Part shown: in pieces, positions 16,462 through 24,134 of the stretch
How positions within the stretch are numbered: position 1 is the stretch's first letter
Layout of the letters: each line of letters begins with the position of its first letter
NCBI GenBank assembly: GCA_963766505.1
Contig: CAVYAL010000005.1
Coordinates: forward strand, 372,001-436,000
From: DATIRA01 sp963766505
Lineage (GTDB): Bacteria > Pseudomonadota > Gammaproteobacteria > Steroidobacterales > Steroidobacteraceae
Direction of reading: 5' to 3'
Length of the DNA stretch: 64,000 bases
Program-made: the position numbers and the translations under genes
Notes under the pieces: generated by a model
Databases searched by the model: none
Told to the model about the DNA's origin: nothing
The model's input: the letters and a program-made list of their open reading frames with translations, nothing else

Positions 16462-19131
16462 CTACACCGACCAGGGGTTCGGCCGCGCGGCGTCGATGCC
16501 GAGCTGCCTGATCGCGCCCTTGACCGTGGCGCGGTCGAGCTTGCCCTCGTCCGCCAGCGACTTGAGCGCCGCGAGCGCGATGTAGCGCCGATCCACCTCG
16601 AAGAACTCGCGCAGCGCCGCCCTGGAATCGCTGCGCCCGTAGCCGTCGGTGCCGAGCACGCCGTACCGCCCCGGTATCCACTGGCGGATCTGTTCCGGAA
16701 CGGTGCGCATGTAGTCCGAGGCCGCGACGAAGGGACCCTGCTGGGCAGCGAGACACTCGGCGACGTAGGGCCGGCGCGGCTCCTCGGTCGGATTGAGCAG
16801 GTTCCAGCGCTCGACGTCCAGCGCCTCGCGCCGCAGCTCGGACCAGCTGGTGACGCTGAACACATCGGCCGGCACGCCGAAGTCCGCCTCGAGCAGGTCG
16901 GCAGCCGCGAGCGCCTCACGCAGTATCGTGCCCGAGGCGAGCAGGTTCACGCGTACCTTGCCACGTCCGCCGCTGCGCAGCCGGTACATCCCCTTCAGGA
17001 TCCCGTCGCGGGCGTCATCGGGCAGCGCCGGATGTGCGTAGTTCTCGTTCATGACGGTGACGTAGTAGAAGACGTCCTGCTGTTCCGCGTACATGCGGCG
17101 CAGCCCGTCGTGCACGATCACGGCGAGTTCGTAGGCGTAGGCGGGGTCGTAGGCCACGCAGTTGGGGATCGTCGTGGCCACCAGCTGGCTGTGGCCGTCC
17201 TGGTGCTGCAGGCCCTCGCCGGCCAGCGTCGTGCGCCCGGCGGTGCCACCGATCAGGAAGCCGCGCGACTGCATGTCGCCCGCCGCCCAGCAGAAATCCC
17301 CCACCCGCTGGAAACCGAACATCGAGTAGAAGATGTAGAAGGGGATCATGCTCACGCCGTGGTTCGCATAGGACGTCCCGGCGGCCATCCAGCTGCAGAC
17401 CGCGCCTCCCTCGTTGATGCCCTCCTCGAGGATCTGGCCTTTCTTGTCCTCGCGGTAGTAGAGCAGCTGGTCCGCGTCCTGGGGCGTATAGAGCTGCCCC
17501 ATCGAGGAGTAGATTCCGATCTGGCGGAACATCCCCTCCATGCCGAATGTGCGCGCCTCGTCCGGCACGATCGGCACGACGTGCGGGCCGATCTGCTTGT
17601 CCTTGACCAGGATCGTGAGCAGGCGCACCAGCGCCATCGTCGTGGAGATCTCGCGCTCCCCGCTGGACTCGAGCAGCGGCTTGAAGGCCTCGAGCCCGGG
17701 GACAGTGAGCTTCGCCGCGGCCGTGCGGCGCTGTGGCAGGTATCCGCCGAGCGCTGCGCGCCGCTCCTGCAGGTAATTCAGTTCCTCGCTGCCCTCGGCC
17801 GGTCGGTAGTACGGGACGCGCGCGATCTCGGCATCGGAGACCGGGATGTTGAACCTGTCCCGGAACTCGCGCAGCGCCGCCTCGTCGAGCTTCTTCTGCT
17901 GGTGCGTGATGTTCTGCCCTTCGCCGGCGCTGCCCATGCCGTAGCCCTTGACCGTCTTGGCCAGGATCACGGTGGGCTGCTCGGTGTGCTTCACGGCCGC
18001 GAGGTAGGCGTTGTAGACCTTGCGGGCGTCGTGGCCGCCGCGGTTGAGCCGCCAGATTTCCTCGTCGGTCATGTTGGCGACCATTTCCCGGAGCTCGGGG
18101 TACTTGCCGAAGAAATGCTCGCGCGTATAGGCGCCGCCCTTGGCCTTGTAGTTCTGGTACTCGCCGTCCACGCATTCCATCATCAGCCGCCGCAGCAGGC
18201 CCCGGGTGTCCTGCGCGAACAGCGGATCCCAGCGCGAGCCCCAGAGCACCTTGATCACGTTCCAGCCGGCACCGAGGAAAGCGGCCTCGAGCTCCTGGAT
18301 GATCTTGCCGTTGCCGCGCACTGGTCCGTCGAGCCGCTGCAGGTTGCAGTTGATGACGAAGACGAGATTGTCCAGCCGCTCGCGCACCGGCATCGTGATC
18401 GCGCCGAGCGACTCCGGCTCGTCGGTCTCGCCATCCCCGAGGAAACACCAGACCTTGCGGTCGCTCGGCTCGACGATGCCGCGATGCTCGAGGTAGCGCT
18501 GGAATCGCGCCTGGTAGATGGCCATCATCGGCCCGAGGCCCATCGAGACGGTCGGGAACTGCCAGAACTCGGGCATCAGCCACGGATGCGGATACGACGG
18601 CAATCCCTTGCCCTTCCCGGCGATCTCCTGCCGGAAGTACTGCAGCCGGTCCTCGCCGAGGCGTCCCTCGAGGTATGCGCGGGCATAGATTCCGGGCGCA
18701 GAGTGGCCCTGGACAAACACCATGTCGCCAGGATGCGAATCGCTCGGCGCGCGCCAGAAATGGTTGAAGCCGACTTCGTAGAGCGTCGCGGCCGAGGCGT
18801 AGGTCGCGATGTGGCCACCGTACTCCGAGCTCTGCCGGTTCGCCTGCACGACCATGGCCATCGCGTTCCAGCGCAGGTAGGCCTCGATGCGTCGCTCGAG
18901 CGCGCGGTCGCCCGGATAGGACGTCTCCTGGCCTGCGAAGATCGTGTTGACGTAGGCGGTGTTGGGCTTGAAGGGCAGATAGGCCCCCGACCGCCGCGTG
19001 TAGTCGATGACGCGATCGAGCAGATACTGCGCGCGCTCGGCACCGTGCACCCGCAGCACCGAATCGATCGACTCGAGCCATTCGCGGGTCTCGGCCGGAT
19101 CGGAGTCCTCGATCTTCGAAGCTTCGAACAT
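16462..19131 (-). CDS. aceE: Pyruvate dehydrogenase E1 component (homodimeric type)
   Basis: An 889-residue thiamine-diphosphate enzyme that decarboxylates pyruvate and acetylates the lipoyl group of AceF. The ThDP motif runs from FLGDGETDEPES to VFVINCNLQ about 30 residues later. The N-terminal AYLPFKPNTAYVNTIF and the VQGHSAPGIYARAYLEGRL stretch are typical of the single-chain gammaproteobacterial enzyme. The length matches E. coli AceE (887). It begins with ATG and heads the aceE-aceF-lpd operon. The leucyl aminopeptidase gene is divergent, with about 100 bp between them. No pdhR gene is adjacent, so the regulator is elsewhere or different. Confidence 0.97.
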   Translation of the reverse strand: MFEASKIEDSDPAETREWLESIDSVLRVHGAERAQYLLDRVIDYTRRSGAYLPFKPNTAYVNTIFAGQETSYPGDRALERRIEAYLRWNAMAMVVQANRQSSEYGGHIATYASAATLYEVGFNHFWRAPSDSHPGDMVFVQGHSAPGIYARAYLEGRLGEDRLQYFRQEIAGKGKGLPSYPHPWLMPEFWQFPTVSMGLGPMMAIYQARFQRYLEHRGIVEPSDRKVWCFLGDGETDEPESLGAITMPVRERLDNLVFVINCNLQRLDGPVRGNGKIIQELEAAFLGAGWNVIKVLWGSRWDPLFAQDTRGLLRRLMMECVDGEYQNYKAKGGAYTREHFFGKYPELREMVANMTDEEIWRLNRGGHDARKVYNAYLAAVKHTEQPTVILAKTVKGYGMGSAGEGQNITHQQKKLDEAALREFRDRFNIPVSDAEIARVPYYRPAEGSEELNYLQERRAALGGYLPQRRTAAAKLTVPGLEAFKPLLESSGEREISTTMALVRLLTILVKDKQIGPHVVPIVPDEARTFGMEGMFRQIGIYSSMGQLYTPQDADQLLYYREDKKGQILEEGINEGGAVCSWMAAGTSYANHGVSMIPFYIFYSMFGFQRVGDFCWAAGDMQSRGFLIGGTAGRTTLAGEGLQHQDGHSQLVATTIPNCVAYDPAYAYELAVIVHDGLRRMYAEQQDVFYYVTVMNENYAHPALPDDARDGILKGMYRLRSGGRGKVRVNLLASGTILREALAAADLLEADFGVPADVFSVTSWSELRREALDVERWNLLNPTEEPRRPYVAECLAAQQGPFVAASDYMRTVPEQIRQWIPGRYGVLGTDGYGRSDSRAALREFFEVDRRYIALAALKSLADEGKLDRATVKGAIRQLGIDAARPNPWSV

Positions 19132-19232
19132 GTATCAGGGTCCGCCGTGATGATTTGAGGGGCCTGCCCTGCTAGCATGCCGCCGCGGCCTCATGCTGCA
19201 ACGCGGCGAAGCGGGAGGCGCAGATTCACGCA

Positions 19233-20786
19233 ATGATCAGCTCAGCTTCCAACAGGGTCAAGACGACGTTGACGGACATATTGCCTCCCCTCCCGGCGGT
19301 CACGGTTCGCAGCGGCCGCTACTCGCCGTCAGAGGCGTCGGTGGCACGAAGGGACGCCGTCGTCTTCGTGCTCGATGCCGCGCAGGCCGGCCGGGCGCTC
19401 GCGCAGCTGCCGCATGCCCGCTTGTGGCGCAAGCTCTACCATGAGTCGCAGCATGGCAGCGAAGCTCCCGTGCTCTGCTGCCGGCTGCCGAACACTCGCC
19501 ATACCCTCGCGGTCGTCGGATTCGTCCGGCGGGGGGCGTCCGGATTCGAACGTCTGCAGTTCGCAGGCAAGCTGGTGAAGCAGGCCCTCGAGCCGGGCGT
19601 GAAGTCGCTGCGCAGCTACGTGGTCGGCATCGAAGGCGAGGAAGCGCAAGCGCTCCAGGAAGCGGTGGCGAGCGCGGCGCTCGCGGCCGTGGCACCGATG
19701 CCGCAACGCAAGTCGAAACCGGACCCGGTGCACCCGCTGGCCGTACTGGAGCTCGCCGGCGAGGTGCCTGGACTCACCGAGTGCCTGGCCATCGCCGAGG
19801 GCAATCACCTCGCGCGCTGGCTCGCAGCGCTGCCGCCCAACGAGCTGGACTGCATTTCGTATCGGCGGATGCTGCAGCAACTGGCGAAGCGCGAGGGCTG
19901 GAAATTCGAGTTCCTGGACGAGCGCGCGCTCGAGCGCGTCGGGGCAGGCGCATTCCTCGCGGTATCCCGCGCAAACGAGCACCGCGAAGCGGGCATCGTG
20001 CGGCTCGGCTATCGCCCTGCCGGCGGCCGTGCGGGCACGAGCGTCGCGATCGTCGGCAAGGGGATCTGCTTCGACACTGGCGGCATCAACCTTAAGTCGC
20101 ACAAGAGCATGTACAAGATGCACGGCGACATGCAGGGCAGCGCGGTCGCAGTGGGCACGCTGCTCGCGCTTGCGCGCAGCGGTGCAGGGTTCGCGGCGGA
20201 CTGCTGGCTAGCGCTCACCGAGAACGAGATCGGCCCGCGCGCCTACCGGCCGCAGGAAGTCGTGCGCGCCTCGAACGGCGTGACGATTCAGATCGTACAC
20301 AGCGACGCGGAGGGCCGGATGGTGCTCGCCGACACGCTGGCGCTGGCGTCGCGCGAAGAGCCGCGCCTGATCCTGGACTTCGCGACGCTGACCGGGGCCT
20401 GCGTGAACGCCCTCACCGAGCGCTACAGCGGAGTCTTCACCAACCGGCCCGCTCTTCAGGCTCCGCTGCAGCAGGCGGGGCGCAGCAGCGGTGAACGTGT
20501 CTGGTGCTTCCCGATGGACGATGATTTCGACAGCGACCTGGAGAGCCCCGTTGCCGATCTGCTCCAGTGCAGCGAAGACAACAAGGGCGACCACATCCTC
20601 GCCGCCCGCTTCTTGAACCGCTTCGTCCCGGCCCGGATTCCCTGGGTGCACATGGATCTGTCAGCAAGCGAACGCAAGGGTGGACTCGCGCACGTGCCAA
20701 CGGAATTCACGGGATTCGGCGTGCGCTATGCAACGCAGTTGCTCGCCGACGGGCGATTCCTCGACCAGCTCGAGGACCCGCAGTGA
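19233..20786 (+). CDS. M17 family leucyl aminopeptidase
   Basis: A 517-residue cytosolic two-metal aminopeptidase. The catalytic C-terminal half shows VGKGICFDTGGINLK (metal-binding Lys and Asp), KMHGDMQGSAVAVG, ENEIGPRAYRPQEVV, the signature HSDAEGRMVLADTL (usual NTDAEGR) and a C-terminal HMDLSASERKGGLAHVP. The N-terminal ~170 residues are the divergent domain of the family. It is nearer to the PepB-like branch than to canonical PepA, since the NTD of the signature is HSD. The ATG has a GGGAGG about 15 bases upstream, rather distant. The stop overlaps the GTG of pyrC by 4 bp. Confidence 0.9.
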   Translation: MISSASNRVKTTLTDILPPLPAVTVRSGRYSPSEASVARRDAVVFVLDAAQAGRALAQLPHARLWRKLYHESQHGSEAPVLCCRLPNTRHTLAVVGFVRRGASGFERLQFAGKLVKQALEPGVKSLRSYVVGIEGEEAQALQEAVASAALAAVAPMPQRKSKPDPVHPLAVLELAGEVPGLTECLAIAEGNHLARWLAALPPNELDCISYRRMLQQLAKREGWKFEFLDERALERVGAGAFLAVSRANEHREAGIVRLGYRPAGGRAGTSVAIVGKGICFDTGGINLKSHKSMYKMHGDMQGSAVAVGTLLALARSGAGFAADCWLALTENEIGPRAYRPQEVVRASNGVTIQIVHSDAEGRMVLADTLALASREEPRLILDFATLTGACVNALTERYSGVFTNRPALQAPLQQAGRSSGERVWCFPMDDDFDSDLESPVADLLQCSEDNKGDHILAARFLNRFVPARIPWVHMDLSASERKGGLAHVPTEFTGFGVRYATQLLADGRFLDQLEDPQ

Positions 20787-21823
20787 GCAGCCTGACCTTC
20801 CGCCGCCCTGACGACTTCCACCTGCACCTGCGTGACGGCGCACAGCTCGAGGCCGTGCTGCCATTCACGGCCGAGCGCTTTGCGCGCGCGCTGGTCATGC
20901 CGAACCTGAAGCCCGCCATGGTGGATACCGCCGGACTTGCCGCGTATCGCAAGCGGATCCTCGCGGCACTGCCGCCGGCGGCCGAGTTCCAGCCGCTGAT
21001 GACGCTGTACCTCACCGACCGGACGACGCCGGAGGAGATCTCGCGGGCGCGTGCCAGCGGCTTCGTGCTGGGCGCCAAGCTATACCCGGCCGGCGCGACG
21101 ACGCACTCCGACGCTGGCGTAACGTCCATCGACAGGGTCTGGCCGGCACTCGAGGCGATGGCCGAGCAGCAGCTCGTGCTGCAGGTCCACGGAGAGGCAA
21201 CGGAGCCGGACGTCGACGTCTTCGACCGCGAGCAGGTGTTCATCGATCGCGTGCTGTCGCGGGTCGTGGAAAGGGTTCCTGGCCTGAAAGTGGTATTCGA
21301 GCACGTCACTACCGCCGCTGCGGTCGAGTTCGTGCGTTACTCGCGCGCCGGGGTTGCGGCCACGATGACGCCGCAGCACCTTCTGATGAACCGCAACGCG
21401 CTGTTCGAAGGCGGCTTGAGGCCGCATCACTACTGCCTGCCGGTCCTCAAGCGCGAGCGCGATCGCGAGGCCCTGCTGGCGGCCGCCACCTCGGACGATC
21501 CGCGGTTCTTTCTCGGCACGGACAGCGCACCGCACGCACGGCACACGAAGGAAGCGCCTTGCGGCTGCGCGGGCATCTTCTCGGCCCACGCGGCCATCGA
21601 GCTCTACGCAGAAGCCTTCGAGGAAGCCGGCCGGCTCGACCGGCTCGAATCGTTCGCGTCCGAGCGTGGCGCCGATTTCTACGGCCTGCCGCGCAACCAG
21701 CAGACCATCACGTTGCGACGCGAACCCTGGAAGGTGCCCGCGTCCTATCCATTCGGCGGCGGGGACGCGCTGGTTCCGTTGCGTGCCGGCGGCAGCGTCG
21801 CCTGGCGACTCGCCGGCCGATGA
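20783..21823 (+). CDS. pyrC: Dihydroorotase (class II)
   Basis: A 346-residue zinc amidohydrolase that cyclises carbamoyl-aspartate to dihydroorotate in pyrimidine synthesis. Metal and substrate motifs are FHLHLRDG near the N-terminus, GAKLYPAGATT with the Lys that is carboxylated, LQVHGEAT, VFEHVTTAAAVEFV and GTDSAPHARHTKE. The size equals E. coli PyrC (348). GTG 20783 is chosen because class II enzymes begin just before the FRRPDDFHLHLRDG segment and it overlaps the upstream stop. Its own stop overlaps the ATG of rnt, so pepB-like, pyrC and rnt form a translationally coupled trio. Confidence 0.96.
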   Translation: MSSLTFRRPDDFHLHLRDGAQLEAVLPFTAERFARALVMPNLKPAMVDTAGLAAYRKRILAALPPAAEFQPLMTLYLTDRTTPEEISRARASGFVLGAKLYPAGATTHSDAGVTSIDRVWPALEAMAEQQLVLQVHGEATEPDVDVFDREQVFIDRVLSRVVERVPGLKVVFEHVTTAAAVEFVRYSRAGVAATMTPQHLLMNRNALFEGGLRPHHYCLPVLKRERDREALLAAATSDDPRFFLGTDSAPHARHTKEAPCGCAGIFSAHAAIELYAEAFEEAGRLDRLESFASERGADFYGLPRNQQTITLRREPWKVPASYPFGGGDALVPLRAGGSVAWRLAGR

Positions 21824-22473
21824 GCAGGTCCAGCGAACCGGCCGCCATCGCCGCGCGTTTCCGCGGCTTCCTGCCCGTCGTCGTGGACGTCGAGACGGGC
21901 GGCTTCAACCCGGCGACGGACGCACTGCTGGAACTCGCAGCGGTGATGATCGAGTTGTCGCCCTCTGGCGAGCTGCGCCTCGGCGACACGCTGCGCTACC
22001 ACGTCAAGCCGTTTCCGGGGTCGCGCATCGACCCGGCCTCGCTCGCAGTGAACGGTATCGATCCACACCACCCGCTCAGGCCCGCACTGCCGGAGCAGGA
22101 GGCCCTGTCGGAGCTGTTCCGGGAAGTGCGCCGCTCCGTGCGCGACGCCGGCTGCACGCGCGCAGTCCTGGTCGGCCACAACGCGTCTTTCGACCTCGCG
22201 TTTCTGAACGCCGCGGTCGAGCGCTGCGGCCTGAAGCGCAACCCCTTCCACCCGTTCTCGAGCTTCGATACCGCGACGCTCGGCGGCGTGGCCTTCGGCC
22301 AGACGGTCCTGTCGCGCGCGGTGGCCGCAGCTGGTCTCGAATGGGATCCGAATTCCGCCCATTCAGCGATCTACGACGCGGAACGCACGGCGGCGCTGTT
22401 CTGCACCGTGTGCAACCGTTTCCGGACCATGTACGAGCAGTCTCTGGCCGACCTTGCGACTCCGCTGCCCTGA
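21820..22473 (+). CDS. rnt: Ribonuclease T
   Basis: A 217-residue DEDDh 3'-5' exonuclease that trims the 3' ends of tRNA and other stable RNAs. Exo I is VVDVETGGFNPATDALLELAAV, Exo II is HNASFDLAFLNAAVERCGL and Exo III is HSAIYDAERTAALF, supplying the four acidic residues and the catalytic His. KRNPFHPFSSFDTATLGG is typical of RNase T rather than DnaQ. The ATG overlaps the pyrC stop. It faces grxD convergently with 45 bp between; linkage of rnt and grxD is common in gammaproteobacteria. Confidence 0.95.
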   Translation: MSRSSEPAAIAARFRGFLPVVVDVETGGFNPATDALLELAAVMIELSPSGELRLGDTLRYHVKPFPGSRIDPASLAVNGIDPHHPLRPALPEQEALSELFREVRRSVRDAGCTRAVLVGHNASFDLAFLNAAVERCGLKRNPFHPFSSFDTATLGGVAFGQTVLSRAVAAAGLEWDPNSAHSAIYDAERTAALFCTVCNRFRTMYEQSLADLATPLP

Positions 22474-22518
22474 GGGCTCCGCGCCGGACACCGACGCGGT
22501 CCCCGCGTCCCGGCCCGC

Positions 22519-22839
22519 TCAGCCCGTCGCGCCGGCTTCCTTGAGCATGGTCTGCAGTTCGCCCTTGCGGAACATCTCGTTGATGATGTCCGAGCCGCCG
22601 ACGAGTTCGCCGCTCACGTAGAGCTGCGGGTAGGTCGGCCAGTTCGAGTACTGCTTCAATCCCTCGCGCAGCTCAGGGTCCTCGAAAATGTTCACGTAGG
22701 CGAAATTCGCCCCGCAGGCCTCGAGCGTCCGCACCGCGGCCGCGGAGAAGCCGCACTGCGGAAAATCTGGCGTGCCCTTCATGTAGAGCAGCACCGGATT
22801 TGCCTTGAGCTGTTCCTGGATTCGCTGGTTGATGTCCAC
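22519..22839 (-). CDS. grxD: Monothiol glutaredoxin Grx4
   Basis: A 106-residue monothiol glutaredoxin with the CGFS active site (Cys29 in PQCGFSAAAV), the glutathione-binding WPTYPQLYVSGELVGG stretch and the distal GGSDI. This class binds a [2Fe-2S] cluster with glutathione as a dimer or with BolA, and delivers or senses iron-sulfur clusters in the cytoplasm. The ATG is preceded by the DUF1289 gene 18 bp upstream on the same strand, and both appear to be read from a promoter at 23086-23114. The length is that of the single-domain family. Confidence 0.96.
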   Translation of the reverse strand: MDINQRIQEQLKANPVLLYMKGTPDFPQCGFSAAAVRTLEACGANFAYVNIFEDPELREGLKQYSNWPTYPQLYVSGELVGGSDIINEMFRKGELQTMLKEAGATG

Positions 22840-22857
22840 TGTGTGTTCCTCGTATTC

Positions 22858-23052
22858 CTACTGCGCCGCCCCGGCCTGCTTCGCGTCCCGACGGCTGCGC
22901 TGCAGCCGGTCCACGACCGACCATTGCTCCGCCACGCTCATCGTCGCCCAGCGCGAAATCTCCTCGAGCGTTCGCCCGCAACCCGTGCACTGCCCGACCC
23001 CGTCGAGGGTGCAGATCCGGATGCACGGCGAGGCAGGCGGGAGATCCTTCAT
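22858..23052 (-). CDS. DUF1289 family small cysteine-containing protein
   Basis: A 64-residue protein of the DUF1289 family, with the four-Cys pattern SPCIRICTLDGVGQCTGCGR followed by TLEEISRWATMS. The spacing C-x3-C-x7-C-x2-C suggests a metal site, though family function is not established. Two starts are possible. ATG 23082 would sit only three bases after a CATAAT -10 box and so before the expected transcription start; ATG 23052 (MKDLPPASP) is therefore chosen. No Shine-Dalgarno is evident. It lies upstream of grxD and probably shares its mRNA. Confidence 0.85.
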   Translation of the reverse strand: MKDLPPASPCIRICTLDGVGQCTGCGRTLEEISRWATMSVAEQWSVVDRLQRSRRDAKQAGAAQ

Positions 23053-23085
23053 CTGGTGGGGACCGGGGTTGATTCGAGGCATAGA

Positions 23086-23114
23086 ATTATGGGGAGGGGC
23101 GGGGTGTTGTTCAA
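23086..23114 (-). promoter_or_regulatory. Sigma-70-type promoter for the DUF1289-grxD unit
   Basis: On the minus strand, TTGAAC (23114-23109), a 17-bp spacer and CATAAT (23091-23086) form a good -35/-10 pair, putting transcription start near 23079. That excludes the upstream ATG at 23082 and supports the start at 23052. It lies in the divergent gap with nadC. Confidence 0.55.
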
Positions 23115-23195
23115 ACTGTTGATGCGAGCACGCGAGCGGGCCGGCACGGTTGCCGCCAGGCTCCTCTGAACCGGTCGGGACCCCAACGCCGAGCA

Positions 23196-24077
23196 ATGAG
23201 TGGAGTTCGAAACTTGGATGCACACGGATTCACGCCGCCCGAGGACCTCGAGGGGGTCGTCGCCCGGGCGATCGCCGAGGACCTCGGGACCGGAGACCTC
23301 ACCGCCGCGCTGGTTCCTGAGGACCGCTCGGCAGAAGCCACCGTCATCACACGGGAACGCACGGTAGTCTGCGGCCGGCCCTGGTTCGACGAGGTTTTCC
23401 GCCAGCTCGATCCGTCCGTCGTGGTCGAGTGGAGCGTCGGCGAAGGCGATACCGCGGTCCCGGACCAGCAGCTCTGCCGCCTGCGCGGGTCCGCCCGCGC
23501 GCTGCTGACCGGCGAGCGCAGCGCGCTGAATTTCCTGCAGACACTCTCTGGCACGGCCACCGTCGCGCGGCAGTATGTCGAAGCCCTGAGCGGGCTCGAC
23601 TGCAAGGTCCTCGATACCCGCAAGACGATTCCAGGGCTGCGCAAGGCCCAGAAATACGCGGTCCGCTGCGCAGGCGGCAGCAACCACCGCATGGGCCTGT
23701 ACGACGGCATCCTGATAAAGGAGAACCACATCGTCGCGGCCGGATCGATCCGGCTCGCGGTCGCCGCTGCACGTGCCGCGGGCGCCGGGGTCCCGGTGGA
23801 AGTGGAAGTCGAGACGCTCGAGGAACTGCAGCAGGCGCTCGACGCCGGGGCGGACATGGCGCTGCTCGACGAATTCAGCCTCGAGGAACTGCGGACCGCC
23901 GTGGCACTGAACCGCTCGCACGTCAACGGTCCCCTGCTGCTCGAGGCCTCGGGCAACGTGACGCTGGAGACGCTGCGAACGATCGGTGAGACCGGAGTTG
24001 ATTTCGTCTCGGTCGGGTCGCTGACCAAGCACGTCCGGGCCATCGACCTTTCGATGCGCTTCGAATTCGGGAACTGA
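23196..24077 (+). CDS. nadC: Nicotinate-nucleotide pyrophosphorylase (quinolinate phosphoribosyltransferase)
   Basis: A 293-residue enzyme that converts quinolinate and PRPP to nicotinate mononucleotide in de novo NAD synthesis. Recognisable segments are EDLGTGDLTAALVPE near the N-terminus, GERSALNFLQTLSGTAT, the active-site VLDTRKTIPGLRKAQKYAV, GLYDGILIKENHI and SVGSLTKHVRAIDLS at the end. Length and motifs are standard. It is transcribed away from the DUF1289-grxD pair and runs towards the GGDEF-EAL gene, which ends 57 bp beyond. No nadA or nadB is in the window. Confidence 0.96.
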   Translation: MSGVRNLDAHGFTPPEDLEGVVARAIAEDLGTGDLTAALVPEDRSAEATVITRERTVVCGRPWFDEVFRQLDPSVVVEWSVGEGDTAVPDQQLCRLRGSARALLTGERSALNFLQTLSGTATVARQYVEALSGLDCKVLDTRKTIPGLRKAQKYAVRCAGGSNHRMGLYDGILIKENHIVAAGSIRLAVAAARAAGAGVPVEVEVETLEELQQALDAGADMALLDEFSLEELRTAVALNRSHVNGPLLLEASGNVTLETLRTIGETGVDFVSVGSLTKHVRAIDLSMRFEFGN

Positions 24078-24092
24078 CGCATCGCCCGGCTC

Positions 24093-24119
24093 GCCTGCGG
24101 CAGCGTGGATCCCGCAGGC
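24093..24119. terminator. Hairpin between convergent nadC and the GGDEF-EAL gene
   Basis: An 8-bp perfect stem (GCCTGCGG at 24093-24100 with CCGCAGGC at 24112-24119) around an 11-base loop lies between two converging genes. There is no T tract on either side, so it may be a weak or Rho-assisted terminator. Confidence 0.35.
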
Positions 24120-24134
24120 CCGGCCCGAAGGGCG

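Noticed and set aside
17032..19158. A 708-codon plus-strand open frame opposite aceE
   Set aside because: It is a shadow of aceE; its sequence is Val/His/Arg-rich without recognisable domains.
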